30,190 nt of DNA from positions 1-30,190 of the forward strand of contig CAJUPP010000046.1 in assembly GCA_910588325.1 (NCBI GenBank), in the 5' to 3' direction. The notes below the pieces were generated by a model that searched no databases, was not told where the DNA came from, and saw only the letters and a program-made list of their open reading frames with translations. The stretch's first letter is position 1. The number at the start of each line of letters is the position of its first letter. The DNA is from an uncultured Hungatella sp. (GTDB taxonomy: Bacteria; Bacillota; Clostridia; Lachnospirales; Lachnospiraceae). A program made the position numbers and the translations under genes. Shown piece after piece: positions 1 through 7,431 of this stretch.

Positions 1-284
1 GAATCTATTGGGATTCCCTGGCTTCTTAGTGATGTAAAACTTTTTACTTTCAAGTCAATTATAAGTCCCTGTAAAATCCGATCTATATTGAAATCGCCTG
101 AAAACAGCTGCTGCATTCTGGGATTATGGTCAAAATTAATATAGGCGTATTTTTCAAAATATAGAGAACCAAACTCTCTCATCAGCCAGGTCTTCCCCAC
201 CTGCCTGGCTCCTCTGATAATCATCGGTAAACGCTCCGGATCCCTTTTCCATGTCTCCAATCGTTCCATAGCAAAACGTTTCAT
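1..284 (-). CDS. AAA family ATPase, N-terminal part (cut by window edge)
   Basis: Read on the minus strand from an ATG at 284, preceded by AAAGGAGG at good spacing, this open frame runs off the left edge after 94 codons. It carries a Walker A motif, GARQVGKT, about residues 25-32, followed by YINFD and a segment ending DRILQGL. This matches the start of the large bacterial family of AAA_14/DUF4143 ATPases, whose cellular role is poorly defined. In relatives the segment after RIxxGL leads within about 20 residues to a Walker B motif (LLIFDE); here the last 22 residues before the edge contain none, so the gene may be diverged or rearranged. The family assignment rests on motifs only. The C-terminal part is outside the window. 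Confidence 0.72.
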   Translation of the reverse strand, partial: MKRFAMERLETWKRDPERLPMIIRGARQVGKTWLMREFGSLYFEKYAYINFDHNPRMQQLFSGDFNIDRILQGLIIDLKVKSFTSLRSQGIPID

Positions 285-346
285 GCTGTTTGGAGCCTCC
301 TTTTCATATTCCGCAAAAATTATATGTTTTTATAGCTTTTTCTTTT

Positions 347-376
347 ATCATACTCTGTTATAGCACTATAAGTCAA
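347..376 (-). promoter_or_regulatory. Putative promoter of the AAA ATPase gene
   Basis: On the minus strand TTGACT (371-376) is followed after 18 bases by TATGAT (347-352). A second TATAAT-like sequence lies closer to the gene near 320-325 but has no good -35 partner. The leader before the ATPase start at 284 would be about 55 nt. Confidence 0.5.
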
Positions 377-504
377 CCTAGAAAATGTTATATTTAATCA
401 AATTCTCCGACTACTTTATGTAAATATAAACCTCACAATCCCCCCAAATTCAGAATTTCTCCTGCCATTCACCCAAAATCCCCGTTTCCATCTGCCTACA
501 TCTG

Positions 505-548
505 CCCAACCCCACCAGTTTCCCTGCCCAAACCCACCAGTTTCCCTT
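505..548. repeat. 22-bp tandem repeat, two copies, C-rich
   Basis: Two adjacent 22-bp units (505-526 and 527-548) differ at two positions and share the core CCCACCAGTTTCCCT. They sit in a C-rich tract with runs of three or more C. Nothing coding overlaps them. Confidence 0.75.
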
Positions 549-581
549 GACTTTCCCCCAAATATCAGTTAACCTACATAT

Positions 582-798
582 CTAGTACTGCCTTGCGGAG
601 ATAACGGTGAATATCAGTACCTGATATTTGTGTCAGGGCAAGGCGGAGGAAGGAGGCGATGCGGTGGCATCGTTGACTGACGGTGCTGTGTGCCAGTGGC
701 ACACGTTTAGCACGGACCGAAGCGGAGCGTAGACCAACGCGGCACTGGCGCAAAGAGCGGGTGCTGAATTCACCGGAATTTCCGCAAGGCAGTACTAG
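582..798. repeat. Palindromic element A, with core shared by element B
   Basis: The ends form a 31-bp inverted repeat (582-612 against 768-798, 28 of 31 matching) beginning CTAGTACTGCCTTGCGGA. Inside, positions 639-677 hold a GC-rich core containing the hairpin GATGC-GGTG-GCATC (658-671). The same core, 37 of 39 identical, is present in opposite orientation at 15546-15584 inside element B, whose arms have a different sequence. A second short shared block, AACGCGGCA, follows the core in both. No open frame lies inside, so this resembles a non-coding dispersed repeat (MITE-like or structured-RNA element). It lies directly upstream of the YitT-like gene. Confidence 0.8.
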
Positions 799-851
799 GC
801 CAGACCAGAACTACATCATTATCAAATAGAAAGACGAGGTTTTACCCTTTC

Positions 852-1523
852 ATGGATGCATCAAATACACCGCCCACATCCGCTTTTTCCCGAATAACCC
901 GCCGCTTCTTCCGGGACATCACATTTAAAAAACTGCTTTCCATCCTGATTGGAACTGCCATCGCATCCTTTGGCCTTTACAACATTCATCAGAGAACCGG
1001 AATTACAGAGGGAGGTATTCTCGGAACCATCCTTTTAATCAATCATTGGTTCGGCATCTCTCCCTCGATTGCCACGCCTGTTTTGGATTTCTGCTGTTAT
1101 GGGCTGGCGTTTCACTACCTTGGAGGGGAATTTTTAAAGCTGGCCATCCTGTCTACTCTCAGCTTTTCCGGTTTCTTCCGCATATGGGAACGATTTCCGC
1201 CTGTTCTTCCGGATCTATCCCCTTACCCCATTGCCGCAGCGGTTTTAGGAGCGCTTTTTATCGGAACAGGGGTTGGCCTGGTGGTTCGCCAGGGAGGTTC
1301 AAGCAGCGGAGATGACGCTCTGGCCCTTACCATCTCCCATATTACCCGCTGCCGGATTTCCGTTGCCTACCTTGCCACGGATTTGACGGTTCTTCTTCTG
1401 TCACTTACCTATATCTCATGGAAACGGATTGCTTACTCTTTAATCACTGTCACCATCTCTTCCTGGTTGATTGACTGGATACAGAATTTCGGCAGTCCTT
1501 CTTCCAAAAAAACTTCTCAATAA
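852..1523 (+). CDS. YitT-family (DUF161) integral membrane protein, short form
   Basis: This 223-residue protein is strongly hydrophobic, with about seven predicted membrane segments (roughly 27-44, 50-66, 72-90, 93-110, 125-145, 170-188 and 191-208). GITEGG at 50-55 and RQGGSSSGDD at 146-155 match the repeated loop motifs of the YitT/DUF161 family (COG1284), whose substrate is unknown. Typical members are about 280 residues and end in a cytoplasmic DUF2179 domain, which is absent here; the protein stops after the last helix with a short polar tail. The start codon at 852 has only a weak GAGG 13 bases upstream. It is the only plus-strand gene in this part, convergent with the GH5 gene. No clear promoter was found in the 53 bases between it and element A. 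Confidence 0.8.
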   Translation: MDASNTPPTSAFSRITRRFFRDITFKKLLSILIGTAIASFGLYNIHQRTGITEGGILGTILLINHWFGISPSIATPVLDFCCYGLAFHYLGGEFLKLAILSTLSFSGFFRIWERFPPVLPDLSPYPIAAAVLGALFIGTGVGLVVRQGGSSSGDDALALTISHITRCRISVAYLATDLTVLLLSLTYISWKRIAYSLITVTISSWLIDWIQNFGSPSSKKTSQ

Positions 1524-1527
1524 AAAA

Positions 1528-1588
1528 GCGCCGGATTCCCTTTGAAATGTCCACTTATAATCAGACTCTTTCAAAGAAAATCCGGCGC
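1528..1588. terminator. Shared terminator between YitT-like and GH5 genes
   Basis: GCGCCGGATT (from 1528) pairs with AATCCGGCGC (to 1588), and an inner CTTTGAAA/TTTCAAAG stem extends it. On the minus strand the stem is followed by a run of T (complement of 1522-1527), so it should end the GH5 transcript well; on the plus strand the T run is missing, making it weaker. Confidence 0.8.
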
Positions 1589-1610
1589 GATTGCATCAAA
1601 TATCCTTCCT

Positions 1611-2639
1611 CTACCTCTGGCTTTCCGTCCTAAACTGCTGCCGTATCCACTGTCCGGACTGGCTTAAATCCGCCTCATCCCACCCGGAAATCTTTACACA
1701 CTCCGATTTTAACACACTGCTGGTCTCATTCTTATTAGCCAGATTCCAACAGCAATAACTCAAATTATATCTCTCGATCAGTTCCATCCATTTTCCGGCC
1801 TGTTCAAAATCATTGGCTCCGTTCCCGGAAGCGTCGCACATGCCAAACTCGCTGATAAACACCGGCAGCCCCTGTTTCACACACTCCTCTGCCCGGTTCC
1901 TGAGCCAGTCCGTATGTGTCCCCGCATAGAAATGCAGGGCATACATCACATTTTCATACTTCAGCGGGTTTTTCAGAGCCTGGTCCACATCCTGGCTCCA
2001 GGTCGGCGTCCCTACAATAATCACTGCATCGCTGTCATGCTTTCGGATAACCGGAATAATCTGGTCTCCATAGGATTTTATTTCCTCCCATGTAACTCCC
2101 GAGTTAGGCTCATTGCAGATCTCATAAATCACATTGTTCTGATCCTTCCATTTTTCGGCCATCTCGTCAAAAAACTGTTCCGCCTCCGCCTTGTAAACAT
2201 TGGGATTTTTGTCGTTCAGCACATGCCAGTCAACAATCACATACATCCCCAGCTCCGTGGCATAGGAAACTCCGTTCTCCACCAGTTTTTTCAGTTCCTC
2301 TTTCTTTCCGCCGCTGCAGTATCCGTTGTATTCGTCCGTATACATGGCAATACGCACACAGTTACTTCCCCAGTCATCTCTGAGAGTCCGAAAGGTCTCC
2401 TTATTTACATACTGTGGAAACCAGGCGATTCCATGGGTGGACATACCATACAGCTGAAATTTTTCTCCTTTGGAATCCACCAGGTCAGCCCCCTGCACCC
2501 GAAGGACTCCGTGAGACGAAACCGCGTCCTGGGCCCATACTGTTTCTACCTGGCAGGGAGCTGTCAGAATGAGCCCCACTGCCAGCATCATGGCTGCTGC
2601 CTTTTGTATCCATCTGCGTATCTGTAATCTTCCATCCAT
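1611..2639 (-). CDS. Secreted GH5 endoglucanase (cellulase)
   Basis: Glycoside hydrolase family 5 enzyme that should cleave beta-1,4-glucan or a related plant polysaccharide outside the cell. Using the chosen start, a basic N-terminus, a hydrophobic stretch (AAAMMLAVGLILTAP) and a VWAQ-DA cleavage site form a clear signal peptide. The acid/base glutamate is in YEICNEP and the nucleophile glutamate in FISEFG, with HFYAGTH between them, the expected GH5 order. No cellulose-binding or anchoring domain follows, so it is a single catalytic module of 342 residues. The start at 2639 is preferred because AGGTGG lies 4 bases upstream and the signal peptide begins there; an upstream ATG at 2714 would add 25 unlikely residues. 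It closely follows the zinc-ribbon gene, likely in one operon. Confidence 0.9.
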   Translation of the reverse strand: MDGRLQIRRWIQKAAAMMLAVGLILTAPCQVETVWAQDAVSSHGVLRVQGADLVDSKGEKFQLYGMSTHGIAWFPQYVNKETFRTLRDDWGSNCVRIAMYTDEYNGYCSGGKKEELKKLVENGVSYATELGMYVIVDWHVLNDKNPNVYKAEAEQFFDEMAEKWKDQNNVIYEICNEPNSGVTWEEIKSYGDQIIPVIRKHDSDAVIIVGTPTWSQDVDQALKNPLKYENVMYALHFYAGTHTDWLRNRAEECVKQGLPVFISEFGMCDASGNGANDFEQAGKWMELIERYNLSYCCWNLANKNETSSVLKSECVKISGWDEADLSQSGQWIRQQFRTESQR

Positions 2640-2717
2640 CTTTCCACCTGCTTTCCAACCAAAGACAGGACTTTTCCCAGAGCACTTCCTGTGCATACGT
2701 TTCAAAAAATACATTGC

Positions 2718-3158
2718 CTATTTCAATTTTTCCCCGCACTTCGGGCAATAGGAAAAATCCTCTGACGTCTCATACCCGCAGTTTTCACATACATGTTTCC
2801 CGCCTGCTGCTTTTGCAGGACCACAATCTTCCTGGCTATCCCCATAACCACTATCCGGAGCCCACGCCTGCCTTCTCCCTCTTTTCACCAGAGTCAGATC
2901 CGCCGGATAAATCTCCGCCTGTTCCCCTTTTGCAATGCGTTTTCCCACCTCCGGCGCCAGTTCATACATACTCCCGCAGCAGGACATGGTCACATAATAC
3001 CGCCGCCCCCATTTCAGAATCGGAATAAAAAACAGGCTGAGACTGGTATACGTCATAAAAACCTGATACCTGCCGTAGCCTTCGCAGACACCGCAGACTA
3101 CCAGCTGATGAAAAGGCAGCTCCTTCTGCCCCGAATTGATTCCTATAATAAAAAACAT
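2718..3158 (-). CDS. Zinc-ribbon domain protein with hydrophobic segment
   Basis: A 146-residue protein with two likely metal sites. The N-terminal half begins MFFIIGI and has CGVC at 22-25 and an adjacent Cys pair at 60-61, flanking a hydrophobic segment (about 38-50, SLSLFFIPILKW); this is the arrangement of the bacterial zinc-ribbon family annotated zinc_ribbon_15. The C-terminus holds a second ribbon, CENCG (124-128) and CPKCG (138-142). The linker between them is polar. The function is unknown; such proteins are common singletons in Firmicutes. It starts 3 bases after the stop of the alpha/beta hydrolase and is followed by the GH5 gene, which suggests co-transcription rather than shared function. 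Confidence 0.8.
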   Translation of the reverse strand: MFFIIGINSGQKELPFHQLVVCGVCEGYGRYQVFMTYTSLSLFFIPILKWGRRYYVTMSCCGSMYELAPEVGKRIAKGEQAEIYPADLTLVKRGRRQAWAPDSGYGDSQEDCGPAKAAGGKHVCENCGYETSEDFSYCPKCGEKLK

Positions 3159-3161
3159 AGT

Positions 3162-3965
3162 TTAAATTCTCTTTTCAATCCAGGAGAGGGCATCTCCGAT
3201 TACTTCATCCTTGCAGTACTCATTGAAAATCTCATGGAACAGGCCGCCGTAAATCTTCATCTGTTTATCTTTAGAAGCCACGTTGGCAAAGAACTCATAG
3301 GTATCTTTTACGCTTACCAGTCCGTCCTTCTCTCCATGAAGCATCAGAACAGGGTACTGAAACTCCTTTTCCTTCTCGCTAAACCACTGAATTCCTTTTG
3401 CCAGGGCATAGCTTAAACCGGTAGTAAAGGTCTGGGTATTATACGGGTCCTTTCCATACCAGTCCACTACCTCTGCCACAGAACATACACCGCTTCCCAG
3501 TTCATTAGGAAGCTTGGTATGAGGATCAAGGCCCTGAGGCATAGACGCAATCAAGCCGCCCTTGTCATGGGTCAGCGCACCGCTGGTAACAATTCCCCTT
3601 AACCCCTTGTCCGGGTATTTTACACCATACAATGACACGGTAAAGCCGCCCATGCTGTGCCCCATCAAAAATACGGGAATATCCGGATTCTCTGACATGG
3701 CAATGTCTACCACCACATTGGTATCATCCAGAAGCTCATTAAAATCCTCATAATGAGTCCTCTCACCCTCAGAGCGTCCGTGTCCCCGATGGTCGAAACG
3801 GTAGGTGGAGATTCCTGCCTTGTGGAAGATATCCGCCAGATAATCATACCTTCCCTGATGCTCGCACAATCCATGTACAACCACCAGAGCTGCCTTCGCA
3901 TTCTCCACAGTCTCCTTGTTTAAGTACAGTTTTGTTCCGTCAAATGATGAAATCATCTCTCCCAT
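3162..3965 (-). CDS. Alpha/beta hydrolase, lysophospholipase/monoacylglycerol lipase type
   Basis: A 267-residue serine hydrolase of the COG2267 group. The oxyanion region is VVVHGLCEHQGRY (28-40), then FDHRGHGRSEG (57-67), the nucleophile elbow GHSMGG with Ser104, an acidic residue Asp214 in LHGEKDGLV, and His244 in GLFHEIFNE. This complete triad predicts esterase activity on monoacylglycerols, lysophospholipids or similar esters; the true substrate cannot be read from sequence. There is no signal peptide, so it should be cytoplasmic. GGAGG lies at good spacing upstream of the ATG at 3965. It is 75 bases downstream of the GH43 gene with no obvious terminator between, so both may share one transcript. 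Confidence 0.88.
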   Translation of the reverse strand: MGEMISSFDGTKLYLNKETVENAKAALVVVHGLCEHQGRYDYLADIFHKAGISTYRFDHRGHGRSEGERTHYEDFNELLDDTNVVVDIAMSENPDIPVFLMGHSMGGFTVSLYGVKYPDKGLRGIVTSGALTHDKGGLIASMPQGLDPHTKLPNELGSGVCSVAEVVDWYGKDPYNTQTFTTGLSYALAKGIQWFSEKEKEFQYPVLMLHGEKDGLVSVKDTYEFFANVASKDKQMKIYGGLFHEIFNEYCKDEVIGDALSWIEKRI

Positions 3966-4040
3966 TGTGTAACCCTCCTTGTTTTATTTTTAACTTCTTT
4001 CTAACACTCTCCCTAAAAAATGTACTCCGAAGCCTCTTTC

Positions 4041-5477
4041 CTAATGAAAGGAAAAACTCTCAAACTGAATCCGCTCATCTGTGCAAAACTTAAAGTAAAG
4101 AGCATGCTTGCCGGATACATCTCCTAAATCCAAAGAAACCTCTCCCCATGTTCCCAAAAGCTTTATCTCCCCGACATCAATGCTCTCAGAGTCCGGCCCG
4201 TCCAGGCAGACAGAAACCATTACCTTCCCCATGCCGCGAAGCCGCAGGGAAACACTTCTCCCATTATCAAACCAAAAATATTTATATCCAACTACCGTAC
4301 CCGTATCTACATTTGCAATGTAATGCAGAAAATCCTTCTCATCCGTTCCCACAGCCTCTTCATAGATATGAGGCTCCGTCTCCCTGCGGCACTCCCGCAC
4401 CGTCAGACGTCTGGAAGCAATAGACGGCGAAGTCAGATGACAGCAATAACAGGCATTATAGCTTCCCTCTGCCGGCAGCGGCCCCTGATTCAGGCCGCAG
4501 CTTGTAATCTGTGCCTGTCCAAACCAGCCGTCTGCGCGGCGCGGCAGCTTTTCCGCACAGCCCTGACGGCTGGCTTCCTGTCCGGAGGTATGGCGGTGAT
4601 AGAAAATATACCATTCTCCATCCAACTGCACCAAACCGCCATGGACATTTCCATAAGGCATAACCGGCACCGTATTTCCATTTAGTCCCAAATCAGCACA
4701 GGAAACCAATGTCCCCTGATAGGTATACGGGCCCAAAGGCTTGTCCGAAAGGGCATATGCCATCTCATGACTAAGCTCGCTGGAGTAAACCATCACATAA
4801 GAACCATCTATTTTCCTCGGACTGGACGCCTCATAAAAACCATGGCCTTCAAACCCTGTCCCGTCTGTCACATTTCCACCCGGAATGATATTTACAGGAC
4901 CTCTCACGATGGTCTTCATATCCTGGGCCAGTTCAAAGCCAAGGCTGTACTGCGGAAACACACTTCCTGAGTCTCTCAGCCACTCCGGCACAGGTCCCGG
5001 CATGCAGAAGCCTATGTAAAGATAGACTCTCCCGTCATCATCAACCAGAACGCCTGGATCAAACATTTTATTGACCGCATAGGGCGTGCCGTCGTCCTTG
5101 CATACATCGCCATAAGGCTCGAAAGGACCAGCAGGAGTATCGCTGACTGCGATATGACAGTTATTCGTGGTTGCATTGTAGTACAGATAATAGCGCCCGT
5201 CTACCCCCCGGACTACATCCGGCGCAGCCATGGCTTCGTTTGGCTTTAAATTGTCCGGACACTTGCTTCTCAGAAAACCGGTTCCGTCACAGCGCCAGTC
5301 TCCCAGGTCATCTAAGGGTGCACTCCACACCATATAGTCTCCGGGACAAAACCCCCTGTCCCCACCCGCATAGTCGTGGGATCCATAGACATACAGCCTG
5401 TCCCCAAAGATACGGGGCTCACCGTCCGGAATATACTCATATAGCGGTAAATACGGATTCATTGCGGCATGCTGCAT
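4041..5477 (-). CDS. GH43-family glycosidase (xylosidase/arabinosidase type)
   Basis: The 478-residue protein has the five-bladed propeller signature of glycoside hydrolase family 43 in its first two thirds: IPDGEPRIFGDR with base Asp18, KMFDPGVLVDDDG with Asp140 as the pKa modulator, and FEGHGFYEASSP with Glu216 as acid. The last 120 residues or so (TVVGYKYFWFDNGRS, then VSLDLGDVSGKHALYFKF) look like a CBM6-type beta-sandwich. Lack of a signal peptide implies it works in the cytoplasm on imported oligosaccharides such as xylo- or arabino-oligomers. GGAGG lies about 10 bases before the start. It follows the CorC/HlyC gene by 12 bases and precedes the alpha/beta hydrolase. Subfamily and exact linkage cannot be set from sequence alone. 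Confidence 0.87.
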   Translation of the reverse strand: MQHAAMNPYLPLYEYIPDGEPRIFGDRLYVYGSHDYAGGDRGFCPGDYMVWSAPLDDLGDWRCDGTGFLRSKCPDNLKPNEAMAAPDVVRGVDGRYYLYYNATTNNCHIAVSDTPAGPFEPYGDVCKDDGTPYAVNKMFDPGVLVDDDGRVYLYIGFCMPGPVPEWLRDSGSVFPQYSLGFELAQDMKTIVRGPVNIIPGGNVTDGTGFEGHGFYEASSPRKIDGSYVMVYSSELSHEMAYALSDKPLGPYTYQGTLVSCADLGLNGNTVPVMPYGNVHGGLVQLDGEWYIFYHRHTSGQEASRQGCAEKLPRRADGWFGQAQITSCGLNQGPLPAEGSYNACYCCHLTSPSIASRRLTVRECRRETEPHIYEEAVGTDEKDFLHYIANVDTGTVVGYKYFWFDNGRSVSLRLRGMGKVMVSVCLDGPDSESIDVGEIKLLGTWGEVSLDLGDVSGKHALYFKFCTDERIQFESFSFH

Positions 5478-5489
5478 CTTTTCATCCTC

Positions 5490-6863
5490 CTATTCTTCTT
5501 TTCTGTCATCTTCCTCACCGGAATTTTCTACCGATTCTTCCAGCCGCACCGCCTTCACGGTACGGATAGTCTTATTCTCCACACTCAAAACCTTAAACCG
5601 ATATCCCTCAAATTCCATCTCAAAATCCTCATCATCCTGAGGAATCCGGTTCATCTTTGAGATAAGAAAACCGTTGAGGGTATCAAAATTATCGTCATCC
5701 TCTTTTGTAAATTCAACATCCAGAGCATTCCCAATCTCCTCCAGAGGCGTCAATCCGTCCAAAATAAAACCGTCTTCCGAAGGAACAATATATTCCTCCT
5801 CCGCATCATACTCATCCAGAATATTCCCCACAATCTCCTCCAGAATATCCTCCATAGTTACAATACCGGCAATCTGCCCGTATTCGTCCACCACCACTGC
5901 CATGTGGGTCTTCTGAGACTGCATCTCCCTAAACAATGGGTCAATATTTCTGCTCTCCGGAATAAAGCGGGCCTCCCTCAAAAGTCCCGGGATCTGGCTG
6001 ACGGGCATCCTGCTCCGTCCTTCCTTCTCTGCATAAATCATGGCATCTTTCATATGTAGGATTCCGATGATGTCATCCATATCCTCCCCATACACCGGAT
6101 AGCGGGAATTCTTCCCTTCCGACAAAATAAAGGAAATGACCTCCTCCAAAGGCATAGCCCCGTCAATCATCACCAGATTCGTTCGGTGGGTCATAATGTC
6201 CCCGGCCTTTTTATCATCCAGTTTGAAGATATTGGTAATCATCTGGGCCTCACGGGCCTCTAACACGCCCTGCTCATGCCCCTCATTTACCATGGACATA
6301 ATCTCTTCTTCTGTCACATTCTCCTCACCGGCGCTGATATCGACCCCCAGAAGTTTTAACACTACTGTAGACAGGCCGACCACTGCCCAGATAAAGGGTA
6401 TCAGCGGTATAACCGCCGCCGACACAAAGGGAAGCAGTGCATATCCCCATTTTTCCGGTTCCTTTGCGGCGCACCGTTTGGGAATCACCACACCAAAACT
6501 AATCAAAAACACCAGCGCCAGGATAGCCGCTGCCAAAAGCACAGCTATATGAACCAGGTCTCCTGTCTTTCTTTCCAAAAATGGAATCGCTGTCTTTAAC
6601 TGTACACTCCATTTTTCAAGAATATATGCGCCGATAAACATCCCTGTGGCATTGGACACAATTCGAATGGAATTGATAAATCTGGTGGGACGGCCTGCGA
6701 TTTTTAAAAGCCTTGCGGCCCTTTTATTCCCCTCATCCGCCTCCCGTTCCAGATTCCCTGTGTTCAGATTCTGAACCGCAGAGCCAAAGCCATAGAATAC
6801 GGCCTCCAGTACAATAAACAGAAAAAAAAGCATCATACTGTAAGGCCAATAACCATCGTCCAT
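5490..6863 (-). CDS. CorC/HlyC-family (CNNM-type) membrane protein with CBS domains
   Basis: A 457-residue protein built as in the hemolysin C/CorC/CNNM family. The N-terminal DUF21 membrane part has hydrophobic segments near 8-30, 66-84, 103-128 and 143-172, including VVIPKR (125-130), the family's conserved proline-lysine site. A pair of CBS domains follows (about 220-345; MTHRTNLVMI, then the DEYGQIAGIVTMEDILEE region), and a C-terminal CorC_HlyC domain (about 365-445; LDGLTPLEE). Relatives transport Mg2+ or related divalent ions, or modulate such transport; haemolytic activity is not implied. The CBS pair usually binds ATP-Mg. A promoter of its own lies at 6906-6934. The acidic C-terminal tail is ordinary for the family. 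Confidence 0.92.
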   Translation of the reverse strand: MDDGYWPYSMMLFFLFIVLEAVFYGFGSAVQNLNTGNLEREADEGNKRAARLLKIAGRPTRFINSIRIVSNATGMFIGAYILEKWSVQLKTAIPFLERKTGDLVHIAVLLAAAILALVFLISFGVVIPKRCAAKEPEKWGYALLPFVSAAVIPLIPFIWAVVGLSTVVLKLLGVDISAGEENVTEEEIMSMVNEGHEQGVLEAREAQMITNIFKLDDKKAGDIMTHRTNLVMIDGAMPLEEVISFILSEGKNSRYPVYGEDMDDIIGILHMKDAMIYAEKEGRSRMPVSQIPGLLREARFIPESRNIDPLFREMQSQKTHMAVVVDEYGQIAGIVTMEDILEEIVGNILDEYDAEEEYIVPSEDGFILDGLTPLEEIGNALDVEFTKEDDDNFDTLNGFLISKMNRIPQDDEDFEMEFEGYRFKVLSVENKTIRTVKAVRLEESVENSGEEDDRKEE

Positions 6864-6905
6864 AAAATTCTTTTTTCACTCCTTCAACTAATCTTTTGTT
6901 CTTAA

Positions 6906-6934
6906 AATATAGCAAATTCTCTGACTTTCGTCAA
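6906..6934 (-). promoter_or_regulatory. Promoter of the CorC/HlyC gene
   Basis: On the minus strand TTGACG (6929-6934) and TATATT (6906-6911) are separated by 17 bases. The predicted RNA starts near 6899, about 36 nt before the CorC/HlyC ATG. The -35 lies just past the mazF stop, so the downstream genes can be transcribed without mazF. Confidence 0.65.
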
Positions 6935-6941
6935 TGGCAGA

Positions 6942-7289
6942 CTATGTAGGCAGCTCTAAACTAACCTTTAAGGCATAGTCCACTTTCTGTAAAAGTTCCT
7001 CGTCGATGTGGCAGACTTTTTCTTTCAGCCTTTGTTTGTCAATGGTGCGAAGCTGTTCCAGCAAAATCACAGAATCCTTAATCATGTCGCACCTGCGCGT
7101 ATCCAATTCCACATGGGTAGGAAGCTTTGCCTTGTTCATCTTTGAAGTGATTGCCGCACAAATTACCGTGGGGCTGTGTTTATTGCCTACGTCGTTCTGT
7201 ATGATCAACACCGGACGGACGCCTCCCTGCTCGGAGCCTACCACCGGCCTTAAGTCTGCATAATAGATGTCACCTCGTCTGATAATCAC
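6942..7289 (-). CDS. mazF: MazF/NdoA endoribonuclease toxin (type II), no adjacent antitoxin
   Basis: A 115-residue PemK/MazF protein that should cut single-stranded mRNA at short specific sequences. Its start MIIRRGDIYYADL, the VRPVLIIQND strand with Arg25 and the AAITS segment with Thr48 match the catalytic positions of Bacillus NdoA/MazF. The start codon is GTG at 7289, with GGAGAG seven bases upstream. It follows alr as in Bacillus, but the 142 bases between them hold no MazE-like antitoxin frame; instead there is an 18-bp perfect inverted repeat. Either an antitoxin is encoded elsewhere or control acts on this leader; both are inference. Confidence 0.92.
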   Translation of the reverse strand: MIIRRGDIYYADLRPVVGSEQGGVRPVLIIQNDVGNKHSPTVICAAITSKMNKAKLPTHVELDTRRCDMIKDSVILLEQLRTIDKQRLKEKVCHIDEELLQKVDYALKVSLELPT

Positions 7290-7304
7290 TGTTTCACTCT
7301 CCGT

Positions 7305-7393
7305 CTGTCATATTCATAAAATTAGTATTAACCAGTTCTTGTCAATGTATTCACTAATACAAAATGGTCTGCTATATTTTATGAATATGACAG
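7305..7393. repeat. 18-bp perfect inverted repeat in alr-mazF gap
   Basis: CTGTCATATTCATAAAAT (7305-7322) is exactly complementary in reverse to 7376-7393, with 53 bases between. There is no T run beyond the stem on the minus strand, so it is not a standard terminator. It may form an mRNA stem in front of mazF or be two operator half-sites. Confidence 0.8.
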
Positions 7394-7431
7394 GACGTCT
7401 GTTGCCTGGGTGACAAAAACCCTTTTTGCCC

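Larger units (their letters stand above)
285..581. other. Intergenic stretch without a gene
   Basis: No frame with a plausible start and ribosome binding site was found. The part next to the ATPase gene is AT-rich and holds its putative promoter. The part from about 430 to 560 is strikingly C-rich on the plus strand (G-rich on the minus strand) and contains a 22-bp tandem repeat. The palindromic element at 582-798 follows. Confidence 0.7.

Noticed and set aside
582..798. Insertion sequence with transposase
   Set aside because: The element is only 217 bases and has no coding frame; at most it is a non-autonomous repeat.
1914..2627. Plus-strand open frame of 237 codons opposite the GH5 gene
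   Set aside because: The minus strand encodes a complete GH5 enzyme with catalytic residues; the plus frame has no family resemblance and no ribosome binding site.
2793..3416. Plus-strand open frame of 207 codons
   Set aside because: It spans the junction of the zinc-ribbon and hydrolase genes on the other strand and has odd, Pro/His/Arg-rich composition typical of antisense shadows.
7290..7431. A MazE antitoxin gene between alr and mazF
   Set aside because: No frame of adequate length with a start and ribosome binding site exists on the minus strand; the space is occupied by an inverted repeat.
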